Below are positions 38,401-50,297 of a stretch of DNA of 64,000 nt, piece after piece. Origin of the DNA: Rhea pennata (lineage: Eukaryota; Chordata; Aves; Rheiformes; Rheidae). A program made the position numbers and the translations under genes. The notes below the pieces were generated by a model. The model searched no databases and was not told the origin of the DNA. It saw nothing but the letters and a program-made list of their open reading frames with translations. The stretch spans positions 1,302,001-1,366,000 of the forward strand of contig NW_026907681.1 in assembly GCF_028389875.1 (NCBI RefSeq). The letters run 5' to 3'. Each line of letters opens with the position of its first letter. Position 1 is the first letter of the stretch.

Positions 38401-40545
38401 CTCCCCCTTCGAGGGGGCTGCTCTGGCCGAGCGCGTGCAAGAGGAACCGGCGTGCGGGTGGAGGAGCGCCCTTCTCGCGGAGCGCCAGCGGCAGCCCCTG
38501 CCGTGCGGTGCCCCCGGGGCAGCTCGGCCGTGCCCTGCCGTGCCGCCAGCGAGCGCCTGGCTCTTCCTTCCTTAGGCGTCCTGAGGACTGCCGTTACCCT
38601 GGCCCCTCGTCGTGCCCTGGGGAAGCTGCTGCGCAAGTACCTGCCAGCAACGGTGCTGAGGAAGGTATGGCCACGGCTGCCGGCGGCCGCGTCCTTGGCG
38701 GGCGGGAGGAGCCGCGCGCGGCCGAGCGGGAGCTCGCGAGAGAGCGGACGTGCCGAGACGGGGCAGCCTCGGGCGAGGAGCTGGGGCAGCCGGCAAGGCG
38801 CGCTGCCCGCGTCAGGAGCCTGCCCGCCGTGTGCTCGTGCGGGGAGAGGGGCGGGCGGTGGGGGGCGGGTTTCCCTCTGCCCTTTGCAGGGGGTTGTTCG
38901 GGCGTGGGGGATGAGAGAGCCCCCCGCAGAGTCGTGCTCCTGTCTGCCAGCTCGACGACGGACAGCCCCTGGAGTACTTGTCTGAGCTGCGGCCGGTCAC
39001 CTGCCTCTTCGTCAAGCTGCAGTTTGCTGCCCGCGTCAACCTGACGCACATCTTCAAGGCCATCCAGGACAGCAGCGTGCTGATGTCGGAGATCCTCCGT
39101 CCGCACAAGGGCGAGATCAACAAAATCTCCATGTTCGACAAAGTGAGCGTGGGGGCGCGGGGCACCGCGCAACGGGTGGGCAGCAAGGGAGAGGGGAGCG
39201 TGTCCGTGCGCTGGGCAGTGGGGAAAGGAGACGCAGCCCTGGCTCGGCGGAGGGACGAGCGGCCTGCGGCCTGGGGCTGCCGCGCAGCTCTGCCGGCCTC
39301 GCGGGAGGCCGGGGTGTCCCGGCGCGAGCCGTGTGCCGCCGGCGTTGTAACGGGGCATGCTGCCTGTGTCCTCTGCAGGGCTGCACGTTCCTGTGTGTGT
39401 TCGGACTGCCCGGACAGAAGGTGCCCTGCGAAAGCGTTCACGCCTTGGAAAGCGCCGTTAAAATCTCCAGGGCGTGCTTGTCGAGGCCGCGGAAAATCGA
39501 GTGAGTGGGGAGGCATGCTGCGCGGGCCGTCGCCGGGGTGGCGGGGGTGGTTTGCCAGAGAGAGGTGCCCTCTCGCTCGGCCCGCTCGGTGGCGGGGAGG
39601 AAGGAGGCAGAGCCCTGAGCGGCGGCAGCTGCCCGCGGGGCTTCACCGGCCACGGCCGGGGCGGTTTCTCCAGCGCGCCCAGGCCAGCGGGGGCCCCGGC
39701 AGGAGCCCTCGGAGGGCGGCATCAGGAGGGCACGAGGCCCGGGAGCTGCCGGGCCCGAGGGGGAGGGTTGGGCCCTGCCTGGCTGCTCCGCGCAGCCCGT
39801 TCCCGCTGCGGGCTCACGCTCGCGAGCTCCGCACGCCCGCAGGGTTTGGGCTGCCGGGGGGCTGGCGGGGCGAGGGGCGAGGGGGTGGCGGCGGGCGGGC
39901 AGGCGGGGCTGCGCGCGGGCGCTGCTGACCGCCCGCCGCTCTCCGTGCGCGGCAGGGCGGTCTCCGTCGGGGTCACCAGTGGCACCGTGTTCTGCGGAGT
40001 CGTCGGCCATCGCATGAGGCACGAATACACAGGTACGGCACGGGTGTGCGAGGAGCGGGCGTCTGGGCCGGGTCTCTCTGACCAGAGCCGTGCGCCGAGG
40101 GCAGAGGCGGGGCGGCGGGGAACAGGCCGCTGCCCGTGCGCGCCGGGCTCGGCCGAGGGCTCGGCCCGCGGCCCGCGGGGAACGGCCGGGGCGGAGCGGG
40201 TGCCGCCGCGGGGCAGGGCCAGGGGCTCCGAGCCGTGTTGGCTCGCGAGGGTCTGGGGCTCGCCCGAGCTGCAGGCGACGCAGCCGTCGGCCTCGGAGGG
40301 TGCGGCGGGCCGCTCGCAGAGGCGCGTGAGCGTGTGCTCTCTCTGTCTGCGGCAGTCATGGGCCAGAAGGTGAATTTGGCAGCTCGGCTGATGGAGCACT
40401 ACCCCGGGGTAGTGTCGTGTGACGCCGCAACCTACGCCGCCTCCCGGCTGCCCCGCTCCTACTTCAGGGAGCTGCCGGAGGCCAAGATGAAAGGGGTTGT
40501 CGATCCTGGCACCGTCTACCAGTACCTGGGGATCTCGGAGAAGCC
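35466..40545 (+). CDS. ADCY10: ADCY10 exons 1-11: the two cyclase catalytic domains
   Basis: Exons: 35466-35643, 36265-36369, 36496-36534, 37067-37210, 37665-37873, 38152-38248, 38576-38664, 38951-39142, 39379-39500, 39956-40032 and 40356-40545. C1 contains LLFADVSGFTALTEKF and FGGDVLKFAGDAVLVLW, retaining the two metal-binding aspartates (human D47 and D99) and the lysine before FAGD (human K95). C2 contains ELRPVTCLFVKLQF, GCTFLCVFGLPGQKVP, SVGVTSGTVFCGVVGH and HEYTVMGQKVNLAARLMEHY, including the conserved Asn and Arg of the active site. All phases agree. Confidence 0.93.
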
Positions 40546-43500
40546 GTGAGTGTGCTCGTTGAGCAGGGTTGCTTGGCTGGGGCCCTGCGGCCTGGTGGCC
40601 GCACTCGGGGTCCGGTCAGGGTCGGCAGAGAGCAGCCGCTGCCCTGGCCGGGCTTTGGCGGTCTCCCGGGACGGCCTTTGCAAGGCCGACTTTGCCGTCC
40701 CCCGGGAACTTCGGGAGAGGTTCCGTTGCAGGGCTCAGCCTCCGCAAACTGCTCCCCGGGAGCAAAGCCCGGGAGCGCGACTCTGCGTCCTCCAGCTTCT
40801 GCCTCCCTGCCTGACTCTCGTGTTTCTCTCCCCCTGCTAGGGTACTTGGCATGGGTGTCCCGAAGGCGAGGTCCGAGTATTCCCCGTTGCTCGGTAGGTG
40901 GAGACCGCCTTGGTCTCCTGGAAGCCCGTTTCTTGCCCTCGGTACCTGTTAGCGCTGCGCCGGGAACGGAGCAGCTTCGTGCTCTGGGGCGGCGCTGCCT
41001 GCAGTGGCCGTAAGGGGTTGGTGCAGAGCTCGGCTCCTGGCTGGTGCCGGCATTTGGGGCTGGGCCACAGCTGGGGCCGGGAATCGGGATGAAGCGGCGG
41101 CTGCTTGCTGCCGTGCTCTGTGGGTTGCACGGAGGGAGCTTCCAAGTGGGAGGGAGGAGCGCTGGGTGGGGGCGGGCTTGTCGATGGGGTGGAGGGAAGG
41201 CGACTTGGCGGCGAGAGGGAAGGGTGCGCAGGGTTCTTTGCTTTTCGGCTCGCTGCAAGAGCTTGCTTTCTGGTTTGCCTTCCCAGGTCGGGAGAAGGAG
41301 CTCGCCCTCTTTGAAAGCCACCTGAACGCCTATGTGGCTAGGAAAGAAAGCCACATCCTGGCGTTTGAGGGCGCGATAGGCTCCGGGAAGAGCCACCTCC
41401 TTAGCGAGCTGGCCTGCTTAGGGCAGGCCGCTGGGCACAGGTGAGCGTTGCGGAGCAGTACCCGTGGGTGCCTTCCCCCGGCCAGCCCCTGATGTTCGTG
41501 GGGTGCTGGAGCCCCTCTGCCAGCGCGCCCGGCCCTCGCGCTGCAGCAGCCCCGAAAAGCCTTGTGGAGACGCTGCTCAGGGGCAGCAGCGCGCTGTTGT
41601 CCGAGGTGCCGAGGGCGGGAGAGCCGTCTTTGGGGCCGGGCACAAAGCAAAGTAGAGCCCATGCTGAGGGCTCGTTGTGCCGCTCCAGAGCAAAGAGAGA
41701 AAGCCAGGTGGCCTGCCGGGCAAATGGTGTTTGGGCGGCTCTCTGGATCTCACTGCCTTTTGCTTTTGCCTGGCAGGGTAGTGGCTGTGGAGCTGACGGA
41801 GCTAAACCAGCGGCAGGTCTTCTCGGCCGTGCACATGGTGCTGGCCATGGCCATGGGCCTCCAGGCCTGTAAATCCTGCAGTGCCAGACAGCTCGTCCTG
41901 CAGGAAAAGCTCCGAGGGCTCATGGAAGAGAGCAGCTACTGCCTGCTCAATGTGCCCTTCCTGGTTAAGGTGAGAGGGGGAGCCGTGCCTGGCGCCGGCG
42001 AAGACTCACTTGTGCGCTGCCCTGTGGCCGCTCTGGTGGGGAGTGGGCTTAGCTGGCTGGTGGGGAGAGCAGGGGGGCAGCACAGGCTTCTGTTTGTGGG
42101 CACAGCGGGGGGCTGCCTGTTGGGGGTGAGTCCCGGTGGCAGGCTGCTGCAGGCAGCTCCTGGGGTCTTGCACAGTGGCCTGGAAAGGGCATCGCGGAGA
42201 GGCTTTGAGCACCAGCTCGTGGGCCCCGTCTGAGCTTGCTGCTGCGTGAGCGGTCTGCTCCGTGGCGAGGGAACAAGCTCTTCCCCCTCCCCACCCCAAA
42301 CGCCTCCCTCCCATACCCCAACAGCTCTGCCGCAGACCCCCAGCAGAGGAGCCCTGTTCGAGGCTCAGGGTGACATCCACGCTGTCTCCCCCGCCCGCGG
42401 CACTGTGTGGGGGAGAGGCGTAAGGTGCTGAGGGCAGCTGAGGCGTTTGGCTCAGTTGGACTTGTGTGGTGGGCAGGTGTGCTGAAACGCCCTAAAACGC
42501 TCTTTCTCTGTGCCTGTGCTTTTCTGGCCAGTTCCCACTGTCGGAGCAGGTGTCCAAGATGAGCGGTGCTCAGAGGACAGTGGAGTTGGAGTCGATCTTC
42601 AAGAAAGTGCTGCAGAAGGTGAGCAGTTCTCTGCGTCCTGGGTCGGAGGAGGAAAGCAGGCTGAGGGCTGTGCAGGAGAGCGGTGGGAGGTGTCGAGAGG
42701 ACAGCGTACCGGAGCCCTTGCCCTTCAGAGGCTGGACTGCCCGTGCCGTGCCCCCTGGTTGCCGTCCCCCTGCCAAGTTGGAGGGCACGTGCGCCGGAGG
42801 AGGCGGAGGGATTGGTGTCTTTGTGCACCAGCTTGCGCGAGAGACCTTGAAGTCTCGGAGACAGGAAGAGCCGGGGAGATTCTGAGCGGGGGAGAGGAGA
42901 GGGACTTTGGAGCGCGCCGTGTCTGGAGAGAGGCCGGCCAAAGCTGCTGCCGCGCAAGGTGCTAGAGAACGGCTCCGACTCCCCCAGCCCAAACAAGCTG
43001 TTTGTTTCAGACCGTTGAAGAAGACGTTGCCCTGTTCATCATCGACAACGCGCAGTACATCGATCCTACCTCCTGGGCTGCGATGTCGCACGTGCTCAGG
43101 GACGTCCCGATCTTCCTGGTCGTGGGCTTTGCTCCCGGGCGCTGTGGAAGGGAGAGGCTTTGCAAAGCAGCTGCTGACATTGTGAAGCTGCAGCAAACGA
43201 CTAATGTCCAGCTGGAAGAGCTGCAGCCTGCAGCTGTCGTGCAGAAAGCCTGCCACGACCTGGGAGTGGTCAGTGTGCCCCGGGACCTGGAGATGTAAGT
43301 GCCGGGCAGGGCCTCTGAGCTCTCCCCGACGGGTGGAGCCTCTGCCGAGGGCGGAAGGGAGCGGACGCCCAGGAAAGGATGCGGGCGGCTGCTCGGAGCA
43401 CCGCCGCGTCTGTGACCATTGGCTAGCGGTTGTGAGCCGGGAGCGGGCAGCCGCCTGTGCTGGCGGACACGGAGCGTAGGTGGTGTCGGCCCGTCCGCGT

Positions 43501-46500
43501 CGCGCTGCCAGGCAGGGAGGCGGTGGTGCTGGGCCCTGGGGTGGCTGAGGTGTGGCAAGGCGCGGGGGGTGATTTGGAGGGGCCCAGGTTCTCGCTGGTG
43601 CCGGCGAGGACGGAGGCTGCTGGGGACAGGAAAGGAGGAGGCGGCTTGCTGCCGTGTGCCTTGGGCACTGTCCGCGAGCGCTTTCCTGCAGGTTGCAGCA
43701 ACTGCTGCGTCTTCAGGGCAGCTCGGCTGGCAAAGGCCGTGGGAGTCGCGGCCCCTCGAAAAGGGAGGTGCAGCTGTGGCGAAGACGCTGGCCTCCGGCG
43801 CGTCCGTCCTGCGCCAGTCCCTGCTGGATCTGCTCCTTTGCAGGTTCCTGATGCAGAGAAGCTATGGGATCCCGTATTACTGCGAGGAGCTGCTGAGCTA
43901 CCTTCGTCGGCACGACCTGCTCCTCTTCCAGCAGCAGCGGAAGCAGGAGAAAGCTGAAGCCAAGTGGGAGAATCTCTTCAGTAAGCACCTTTGTGGCTGG
44001 CTGCCTCGGTGCTGTGGTGCCTCTCCCACGGCCCTTTCTTGCCCTGGAGTTGCCCCGCGCCTTTGGCACGGTCGTGTGTTGCAGCAGCGCAGAGCGAGGT
44101 CTGGCCCGGGCGTGGGTTCCCGTGCCGCTGGCCGCTGGGACGGGCGGAGCAGAGGCTGGGGGTTTTGTTGGCTTTGAGAGGAGCAGCGGTGCTGCTGTGG
44201 CGGGAAGTGGTGGTCGAGGAGAAGAGGCGCTCCCTGGCGCTGAGCTAAGCCCCGGTGCGGCTGGGAAGGAGCATGGAGTGGGGGGTTACTGCGGAGCTGT
44301 GCCGGGAGTCGCATGGCCGCAGCGTTCCTCGTCCGCGGCTGGATTTGTGCTGCCGCCAGGTCCAGGAGCCGCCGGACGTGCTGGGGGGTGACTGCTCGAG
44401 GGTGGAGGACGGAGGGAGGGGAGGAGCAGCGACGTTTGCGAGTGGGAATTCGGGGCTCGCACGGTCTCTGCGGCTAATCGCTTCCTGCTGCTCTCTTGCT
44501 GCGCTCAGCTTCTGGGACGGAGGCTTCAGCAGCGGCCGCGTGCTGGCGTGCCGGGGCGGGGAAGGAGCGCAGGGTCTGCGCCGTGAGACCTGGCGTGGAC
44601 CTGCAGAACACTGTGCTTCCCCCGACCCTGAAAGGTGAGGGGCCGAGCCCCGCCTGGGCGGCTGCTGGCCGCACCGGCCGTCTTTCCGGGGCCTCGCCTA
44701 GAGGGAGGCGGCGTGTCCGGCTGCTGCAGCTTCCCCTGCCAGCTCTGGGGCTCCGCTGGGAAGGGGGCCGTGGTCCCGCTGGAGCTCTCTGTTTCCAGGG
44801 GTGCTGCCTGGGAGGGTGTGAACGAGCGTCCCTGCCCTCTAGCCGTGTCCTTGCAGAGTGAAGCTGGTGATGCAGCCCTGCCCACGCCTTGGAGGAAGGG
44901 GGGTGGTGGGTCGTTCCCTGGAGCGTTTCTGCTTTTCCCGCTCCTTGCTTCCCGTGATTGCCGGAGGAGCAGGGCCACCTTGGAGACGTGTGCCCTGCCC
45001 AGCAGCTTTGGTGCCTGGGAAGCAAGGCTAAGGCCTGCCGCCTTGAGCGTTGCAGCTAACGCAGCCTCTGCAGCCTCGGCCTTGGCCGGGGCCGAGAGAG
45101 AGACCTGTGCCTTGTTTTTTCGGCAGGGATTGCGCTGGCTGAGCTGGACAGCATGAAGCCCTCCGAGCGGATGGTGTTGAAGTGCGCAGCCATCATCGGG
45201 CGGACGTTCACCCCCGAGCTGCTCTTCCACATCCTTCCCAGGTGGACCAGGACCAAGATGTACAAGACCTTGGATGTCCTGGTGAAGGGCAACTGCCTGA
45301 AGTGGCTGAGTGCTGACGAGGTGGCAGAGGACGGCAGCGTTGCCACCAAGGGATCCTCCAGCTCTCTGCAGGAAGCGAGCGGTAAGTGTTGCTAAGGCGT
45401 CCCCGGGAGCGTGGTGGGAGGCTGGGCGCGTCTCGCCGAGCGGGAGGAAGGAGCTGCCCGTGGCTTGCTCCTGCTGCCGGCAGCACGGGCGGCTTCTTCG
45501 CGTGCGGGCTGTGGCGGCCCTGAGGTGCGCCCGGCGCCAGCTCCGGCTGCTGCAAAGCCCCGTTGCCTTTCAGATGCCCCGAAGGGGTCCGCGGGCGAGA
45601 GCGAGACCGCGAGGCTGCGGCGCGGCATCCTGGCCTTCTGCGCCCCGCTGCTGCGGGAGGCTGCCTACGAGCTGTGGCCCAAGGCGCAGAGGGTGGCCAT
45701 GCACGGCCAGTGCGCGGCCTTCCTGGAGAGGCGGGCGCACAAGTGCCGGTGCTGCGGCGGGGGGGACTTTGTGCCCTTCCACCGCTTGGCCGTCAGCAGC
45801 AGCAGCAGCAGCCAGGAGGGAGAGAGCTGCGACGGCACCGCCAGCGAGCGCTGCTCGCCCCGCCGGGAGGCCTCCTTGGCGGCAGAGGAGGAGCTGAAGA
45901 GGGCCGCGCTCCGCACCGCTCCAGGTATGCTCTGTGCTGTGCTCCGGGGCCCGGGCCCTGCCCGCCGCGGTGGCCCAGCGAGCAGACGCGCTCCTCCGTG
46001 CGAAGCCCCGTCCGCAGAAGCGTTTCCCCGAAGCCTCGGGATGCTTCTGGCGCAGGGCGGACGCTTCCCCAAGACTAGCTTAGCCCTGCGCCGAGCGCAG
46101 CGGCCCACCCAGAGCCGCGCTGCAGACACAGCGTGGAGCCTCTGTCCCCTCGAGCGCCCTCCTGCCTCTGCCTGGAGCTCCGGGAGCCGGGGGCGCAGCT
46201 CCCAGCCCCGCAGGCCGAGGGGCGTCTCCGCGTGGGTCTGCTCCACCTGCCCAAACCTAGCAGCCCTGCAGTGAGGGCAGGTCTCAGGGGAAGGGGCCAG
46301 CAAGAGAGCTGCTGCCAGTGCCTTGACCCCCCTCCCCTCCCCTCCTCATCCCTCCGCTCCCGTGCTCTTACTGATGCAGCCTGCCCGCAAGGTGCAGCTC
46401 TTCCCCCTGGTGAGGTGAGCGGGGGTTAACTTGTGCTTTGTTTGCAGATGCCGCAAAAGGTGCGGAGGAAGAGGAGAGCTGCACGGAGGAGACCTCTGGG

Positions 46501-49500
46501 TGAGGAGAGGGGGTTTTGAGTATTGTGGGGAGTCTGCGGGCTGAGGGTGCGCAGAGGGGGCGAGCGGAGTTGCCAGCATGGCCTGGCGGCTGTGAGCGTA
46601 CCCGGGGAAGAGCCGGCCTGTTGGGTGGGAGGTGGTCTGCGCTGGCCCCGGAGAGGAGCATCCTTGCGGAAGCCAGAGGGATCACCGTGGTGATGGTGGC
46701 GCTCGGGTGGAGCCGTTGTGGTCGTGTAGCTGTGAGAGAGCAGTGCTGCGAGCTGGGCAGGGGCAGAGCAGCTGCTGGGAGCAGGGTGGCTGGTGGAAGG
46801 TGCGCGGTGCAGGGCCGGACGTTGCTGCAGAGGAAGAAGAGGCGCCGTGCCCCAAAGCCCTGTGTTAGGAGTAGCACAGGCTTTGCTTGGAGCCGGGCGA
46901 GAGCGCGGCTGCTGCCGCGTGGGGCAGCGAGAATAACTGGGCAGCGCTCTCCACGCCTGGGGAGGCTGTGAAACGCAGCGCAGCCGCACGAGGCAGCCGT
47001 GCACGCGGCCGTGTGCCGCGCTGGAGCGCGGTGTTAGTGCGGGCGGCCAGGGCAGTGCGGGGGTGCTAGCGTGTCTCTTCTTTCTCCGTGCCCTCGTCTC
47101 GGCGTAGGGAGGCAGAGCGGTTTCTGGCGCAGGCGGAACGGGTGCCTGCGGTGCCCGGCCAGAGCAGAGGGCCGCCCGGGGCCGCGCGCTCCTGCGAGTG
47201 CAAGGCCGTCGTGGAGCTGGTGCTCGTGCCCCTGGCTCACCACCACACGGCAATGGGCAACGATGCCAGAGCCCTCTACTACCTGCTGGAGAGCGCGGCT
47301 GCCTGCTTGCACGTCTCCGACAACTACCTGGTGAGTTGTCCTGCGTGCCAGAGGCCACTGCACGTGGAGGCCTCTCGGTGGCCTTGCCCAGGGCAAGCCC
47401 ATTTCCCCCCTGCACTAGGACCGGCCTCTGTGGGCCCTTGGGGGCAAAGGGCTGGGGTCGGAGCCGGGGTTTTCCTCCTGCTTGCCTGTCCCGGGGCAAG
47501 AGCCGCGGGGCAGGGGAGTGGGACCTTCGCGCGAGGTGCCCAGCAGGGAGGCGGTGCGGAGGAGCGCTCGTGCCCGCGGCGTGCGCTGGGGTGGCATCGG
47601 CAGGGGCAGGGGCACGGCCTCCGCGGGGAGCTGTGCAGGCGGGTGGGAGTGCTGGGGCTGGAGGCGGGCTCCGCAGCGCCGCTCACCCGCTCTCCGTGCG
47701 CTTGCTCCAAGGCCTTCACGAGCCTGCGCAAAGCAGAGGCCCTGAGGAGCTCGGCGGCTCAGAAAGCCTCAGTGCCGGCCTGCTTTGAAGAAGCCACCTT
47801 CCTGAGCCTGCAAGGGGAGGTAAAGCGGCAGGGCGGCCGCGAGGGCTCTCGAGGCGGGAGGAGCGGGATGCCGCGGTGGCGCGGGGCAGCCGGCGGGGGT
47901 GGCAGGGGGGACACCTCTGGCACTTTGAGGCCCGGCCGCAGTGAGCAGCCCTGCCTGCGACCGCCGTGTCCTCCGGCCCCAGCCGGTCGAGGCCCTCGGC
48001 CTCGCGTCGGGCAGGGGTGGGAAATGTGGTGGGAGCTCAGTCGGAGCCCTCGGGCACCGCCTGAAGAAGCCTTCTCCTGGGCAGGTGTGCTACAACGTGG
48101 GATGCGTGGAGCTGGCCAAGACGACCCTCAGGAAGGCGCTGAGCCTGCTGGGCCGGAAATTCCCGGGCATTTCAGCTGGAGCCTTCTTTCAGCTCCTGCT
48201 GGAGCAGTCGGCGCACGCCTCTCACCAGAAGAGCAGAGGCTCCTGCCCTCCCGCAGAGGCAGGGTAAGGAGCTGAGGGGGAAGAGAAGGGCAGAAAGAGC
48301 CCTTTCCTTGCTGGTGCTGAGCCCCTCGGCCACCAGCTGCCTAGGCTTAGGGCTAGAGTCAGGTCCTGGCGAGGGCGACGCTGCGCAGGGCGCTGGGGGC
48401 TGCTGTCGGGGGAGGCGGGCTGTGTCATCTCGAGGGGGACGGCGTGGGTGAGAGCAGAGGGGTGTTAGCGGGGAGCACAGGCTGCAGAGGGAAAGGGAGT
48501 GTGCAGGAGGGAGCAGGCGGTGGGCCCGGGGGGAAGCGGAGGCGAGGGGCGGGGAGGAGGGAGCTCAGGGCTCACAGCTGGGTGCCAGCCTGCCGCACAG
48601 CACCCCTTCTGCTGCCGGTGCCCGGCTTTGCTGGGCGGCGCGGGCTGTAGTGCCGTCGCGTCCTTGTGAGCAGTCACCTTTCCCCGTGGTGCTTCTCGGT
48701 GCTCCTGCATCCGCCCCTGCAGCCCTGCCCGCCCCAGCCGCCTCGTGGGCCCCGCGCCTCCCCGGCCCTGCTGGACTCGGCCCCGCGCGGCTCGCGGCTG
48801 CGGCTCAGCAGTTTCTCTTGCGTGGCAGGACGGAGAGGCTGCCCTGGCTGTTCCAGCAGAGCCGCTGCCTTTCCTTGCTGCGGCAGCTCTTCAGCCTGGA
48901 GAACACTTCCAGCGGCCGGAGGCTCTCGCTCCTCGCAGCGCTCATGAGGGTCAACGCGGCCGAGGAGTCCGAGGACGCGAGTCACGTGAGTGCCTTCTCC
49001 GCGCCGCAGCAGCCGCAGCAGGCGGCCGCGCGTCCGACACGGCTCCTTTCCCCCGGCCCGGCAAGAGCAGCCGCAGGGTCTGCCCCGGCAAGGAGAGGCC
49101 AAACAGGATGGGGATGTCCCCGTCCCGGGACTTCTCTCTGCGAGCTCCCAGGAGACGGGGCTTGCTGTTCTTCTGGGCTGCTCCTCTCATTGGATTTGTG
49201 TCGTGACTGTCACCCTTGGGCAGGCTGTGGCTGTGGGAGGCGTGCGAGTGAAAGAGAAGAGCGAAAGTGGCGGTGGGGTTTGTGGCCCTCTAGGCCCGAG
49301 AGTCACCCTGGCGAGATCCAGTCTTGTGCATTCTGCTGTCTGGACCTTTCTAGATCCTCGCGTCCTACCTGGAATATGTGCAGTGCTGCCAGGAGCTGGG
49401 CCGCCAGGAGGAGCGGCTGGAGAGCGGGCGGGCGGGCGGCCGTCCAGCTTAGCTCCGGCGTCGAGCCCTTTGGAGGAGGAGGGGCGTTAACCGCAGCAGA

Positions 49501-50223
49501 ACTGGCCCAGGCCCTGTCCCGTCTGCACCTCAGCCTGGGAAATCTGCCCCTCTCTGTCGACGTTGGTAGGTGCTGCCCCGGCTCCCTGGGAGAGGAGATC
49601 TCTGCGGAGAGAGCCTCTGCGAGTCGGCTTTATTCACTCATTCATTTATTTCCCTCTGCAGTGCACGGAGCTGGAGAAGCCTGACCTGGACCGGGAGCTT
49701 CCAGGCACGCTCTTCACGGCGCTCTTTCTCCAGATGAGGTAATGCTGCCGCTGGGCACGGTGCGGTGTCGGGGGGCCACCGGAGATCCTTTGGGCCAGGG
49801 TCACGGGAGCCTTTCCCCGGAGACTTGTTGCCAAAAGATGAGTGGGTGAAAAGAAGAGCGATGGGAACTCCCCTGGAGGTTCTCCAGGAGGAGCACAGAA
49901 GGGGGAGAGACGGGTGAGGAGAAGCGGGGTGGGACGCGTGCCAGGGTGCGGAGTTGAATCCCACCGCGCGGAGCTGCTCCCTGGGGCTCACTGCGTGCCT
50001 CCCCAGGTGCCCGGAGCGTGCAGGAGCGCTCTCCAGGCTGGAGAAGCAGCTGGCTGGAGAGCCCGGGATCGCCGGGCAGGCGTGCTGCTCCTCCTGCTGC
50101 CGGGACCTCGCAGCGCGTGGAGGGGGCCGGGGCCGGGGGGCGGTCCCGCCGCGCACAGCTGCCGCTGATTGGCTGCGGGGGCGGGGCGGAGCGCGGGGAT
50201 TGGTCCGGGCGTGGAGGAAGTGA
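35466..50223 (+). CDS. ADCY10: Soluble adenylyl cyclase, near-complete gene with shortened C terminus
   Basis: ADCY10 makes cAMP from ATP in response to bicarbonate and calcium in cytosol, sperm and cilia. The start ATG at 35466 sits in a strong context (GCACCATGG), in frame with AAYVPDLLLSEDL, like the human N terminus AAHLPDLIV. Twenty-five exons, from 35466-35643 to 48829-48985, join in phase with canonical sites and add to 3801 bases (1267 codons). Exon 26 (49354-49565) is homologous throughout, but its frame breaks at a GGGC repeat, so translation would stop about 32 residues in, giving about 1,299 residues (human 1610). Exons 27 (49662-49738) and 28 (50007 onward) remain recognisable. 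The last about 250 human residues are absent, and exon 28 runs into the NUF2 promoter. Both cyclase domains are whole, so a catalytic protein is plausible. The base composition of exons and introns is extremely GC-rich. Confidence 0.88.
40841..45381 (+). CDS. ADCY10: ADCY10 exons 12-19: P-loop NTPase-like region
   Basis: Exons: 40841-40893, 41287-41440, 41777-41969, 42532-42618, 43011-43294, 43844-43980, 44509-44634 and 45127-45381. A Walker A motif is visible in EGAIGSGKSHLLSELA, and a Walker B-like strand in VALFIIDNAQYIDPTSW. Other matches to human are SYGIPYYCEELLSYLRRHD and SERMVLKCAAIIGRTFTPEL. The region is regulatory in the family. The splice junctions are canonical and in phase. Confidence 0.9.
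45574..50223 (+). CDS. ADCY10: ADCY10 exons 20-28: C-terminal helical region, frame broken in exon 26
   Basis: Exons: 45574-45924, 46448-46499, 47108-47330, 47712-47819, 48085-48263, 48829-48985, 49354-49565, 49662-49738 and 50007 onward. They include AYELWPKAQRVAMHGQCAAF, the Cys-rich CRCCGGGDFVPFHRL, a six-serine run from an AGC repeat (about 45795), and the region also present in copy 1. In exon 26 the frame after EERLESGRAGG goes to a stop at 49450-49452, while homology to human continues one frame over (AELAQALSRLHLSLGNLPL). One GGGC unit too many would account for it. Exon 28 aligns with human RYPQLIQVLGRLWEL-type sequence and then has no evident donor. Confidence 0.85.
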
Positions 50224-50297
50224 CGACTGGGCGGGGCGGGGCCGGCGCCGGGTTCAAAGGGCGGCGGCGGTTGGCGGCGGCGGTTTGCGGCGCCGCC
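50160..50297 (+). promoter_or_regulatory. NUF2 promoter, copy 2
   Basis: Inverted CCAAT boxes at 50168-50172 and 50199-50203, GC boxes, and the CHR-type TTCAAA at 50253-50258, 45 bases before the ATG. It is nearly identical to copy 1 except just before the start codon. Confidence 0.68.
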
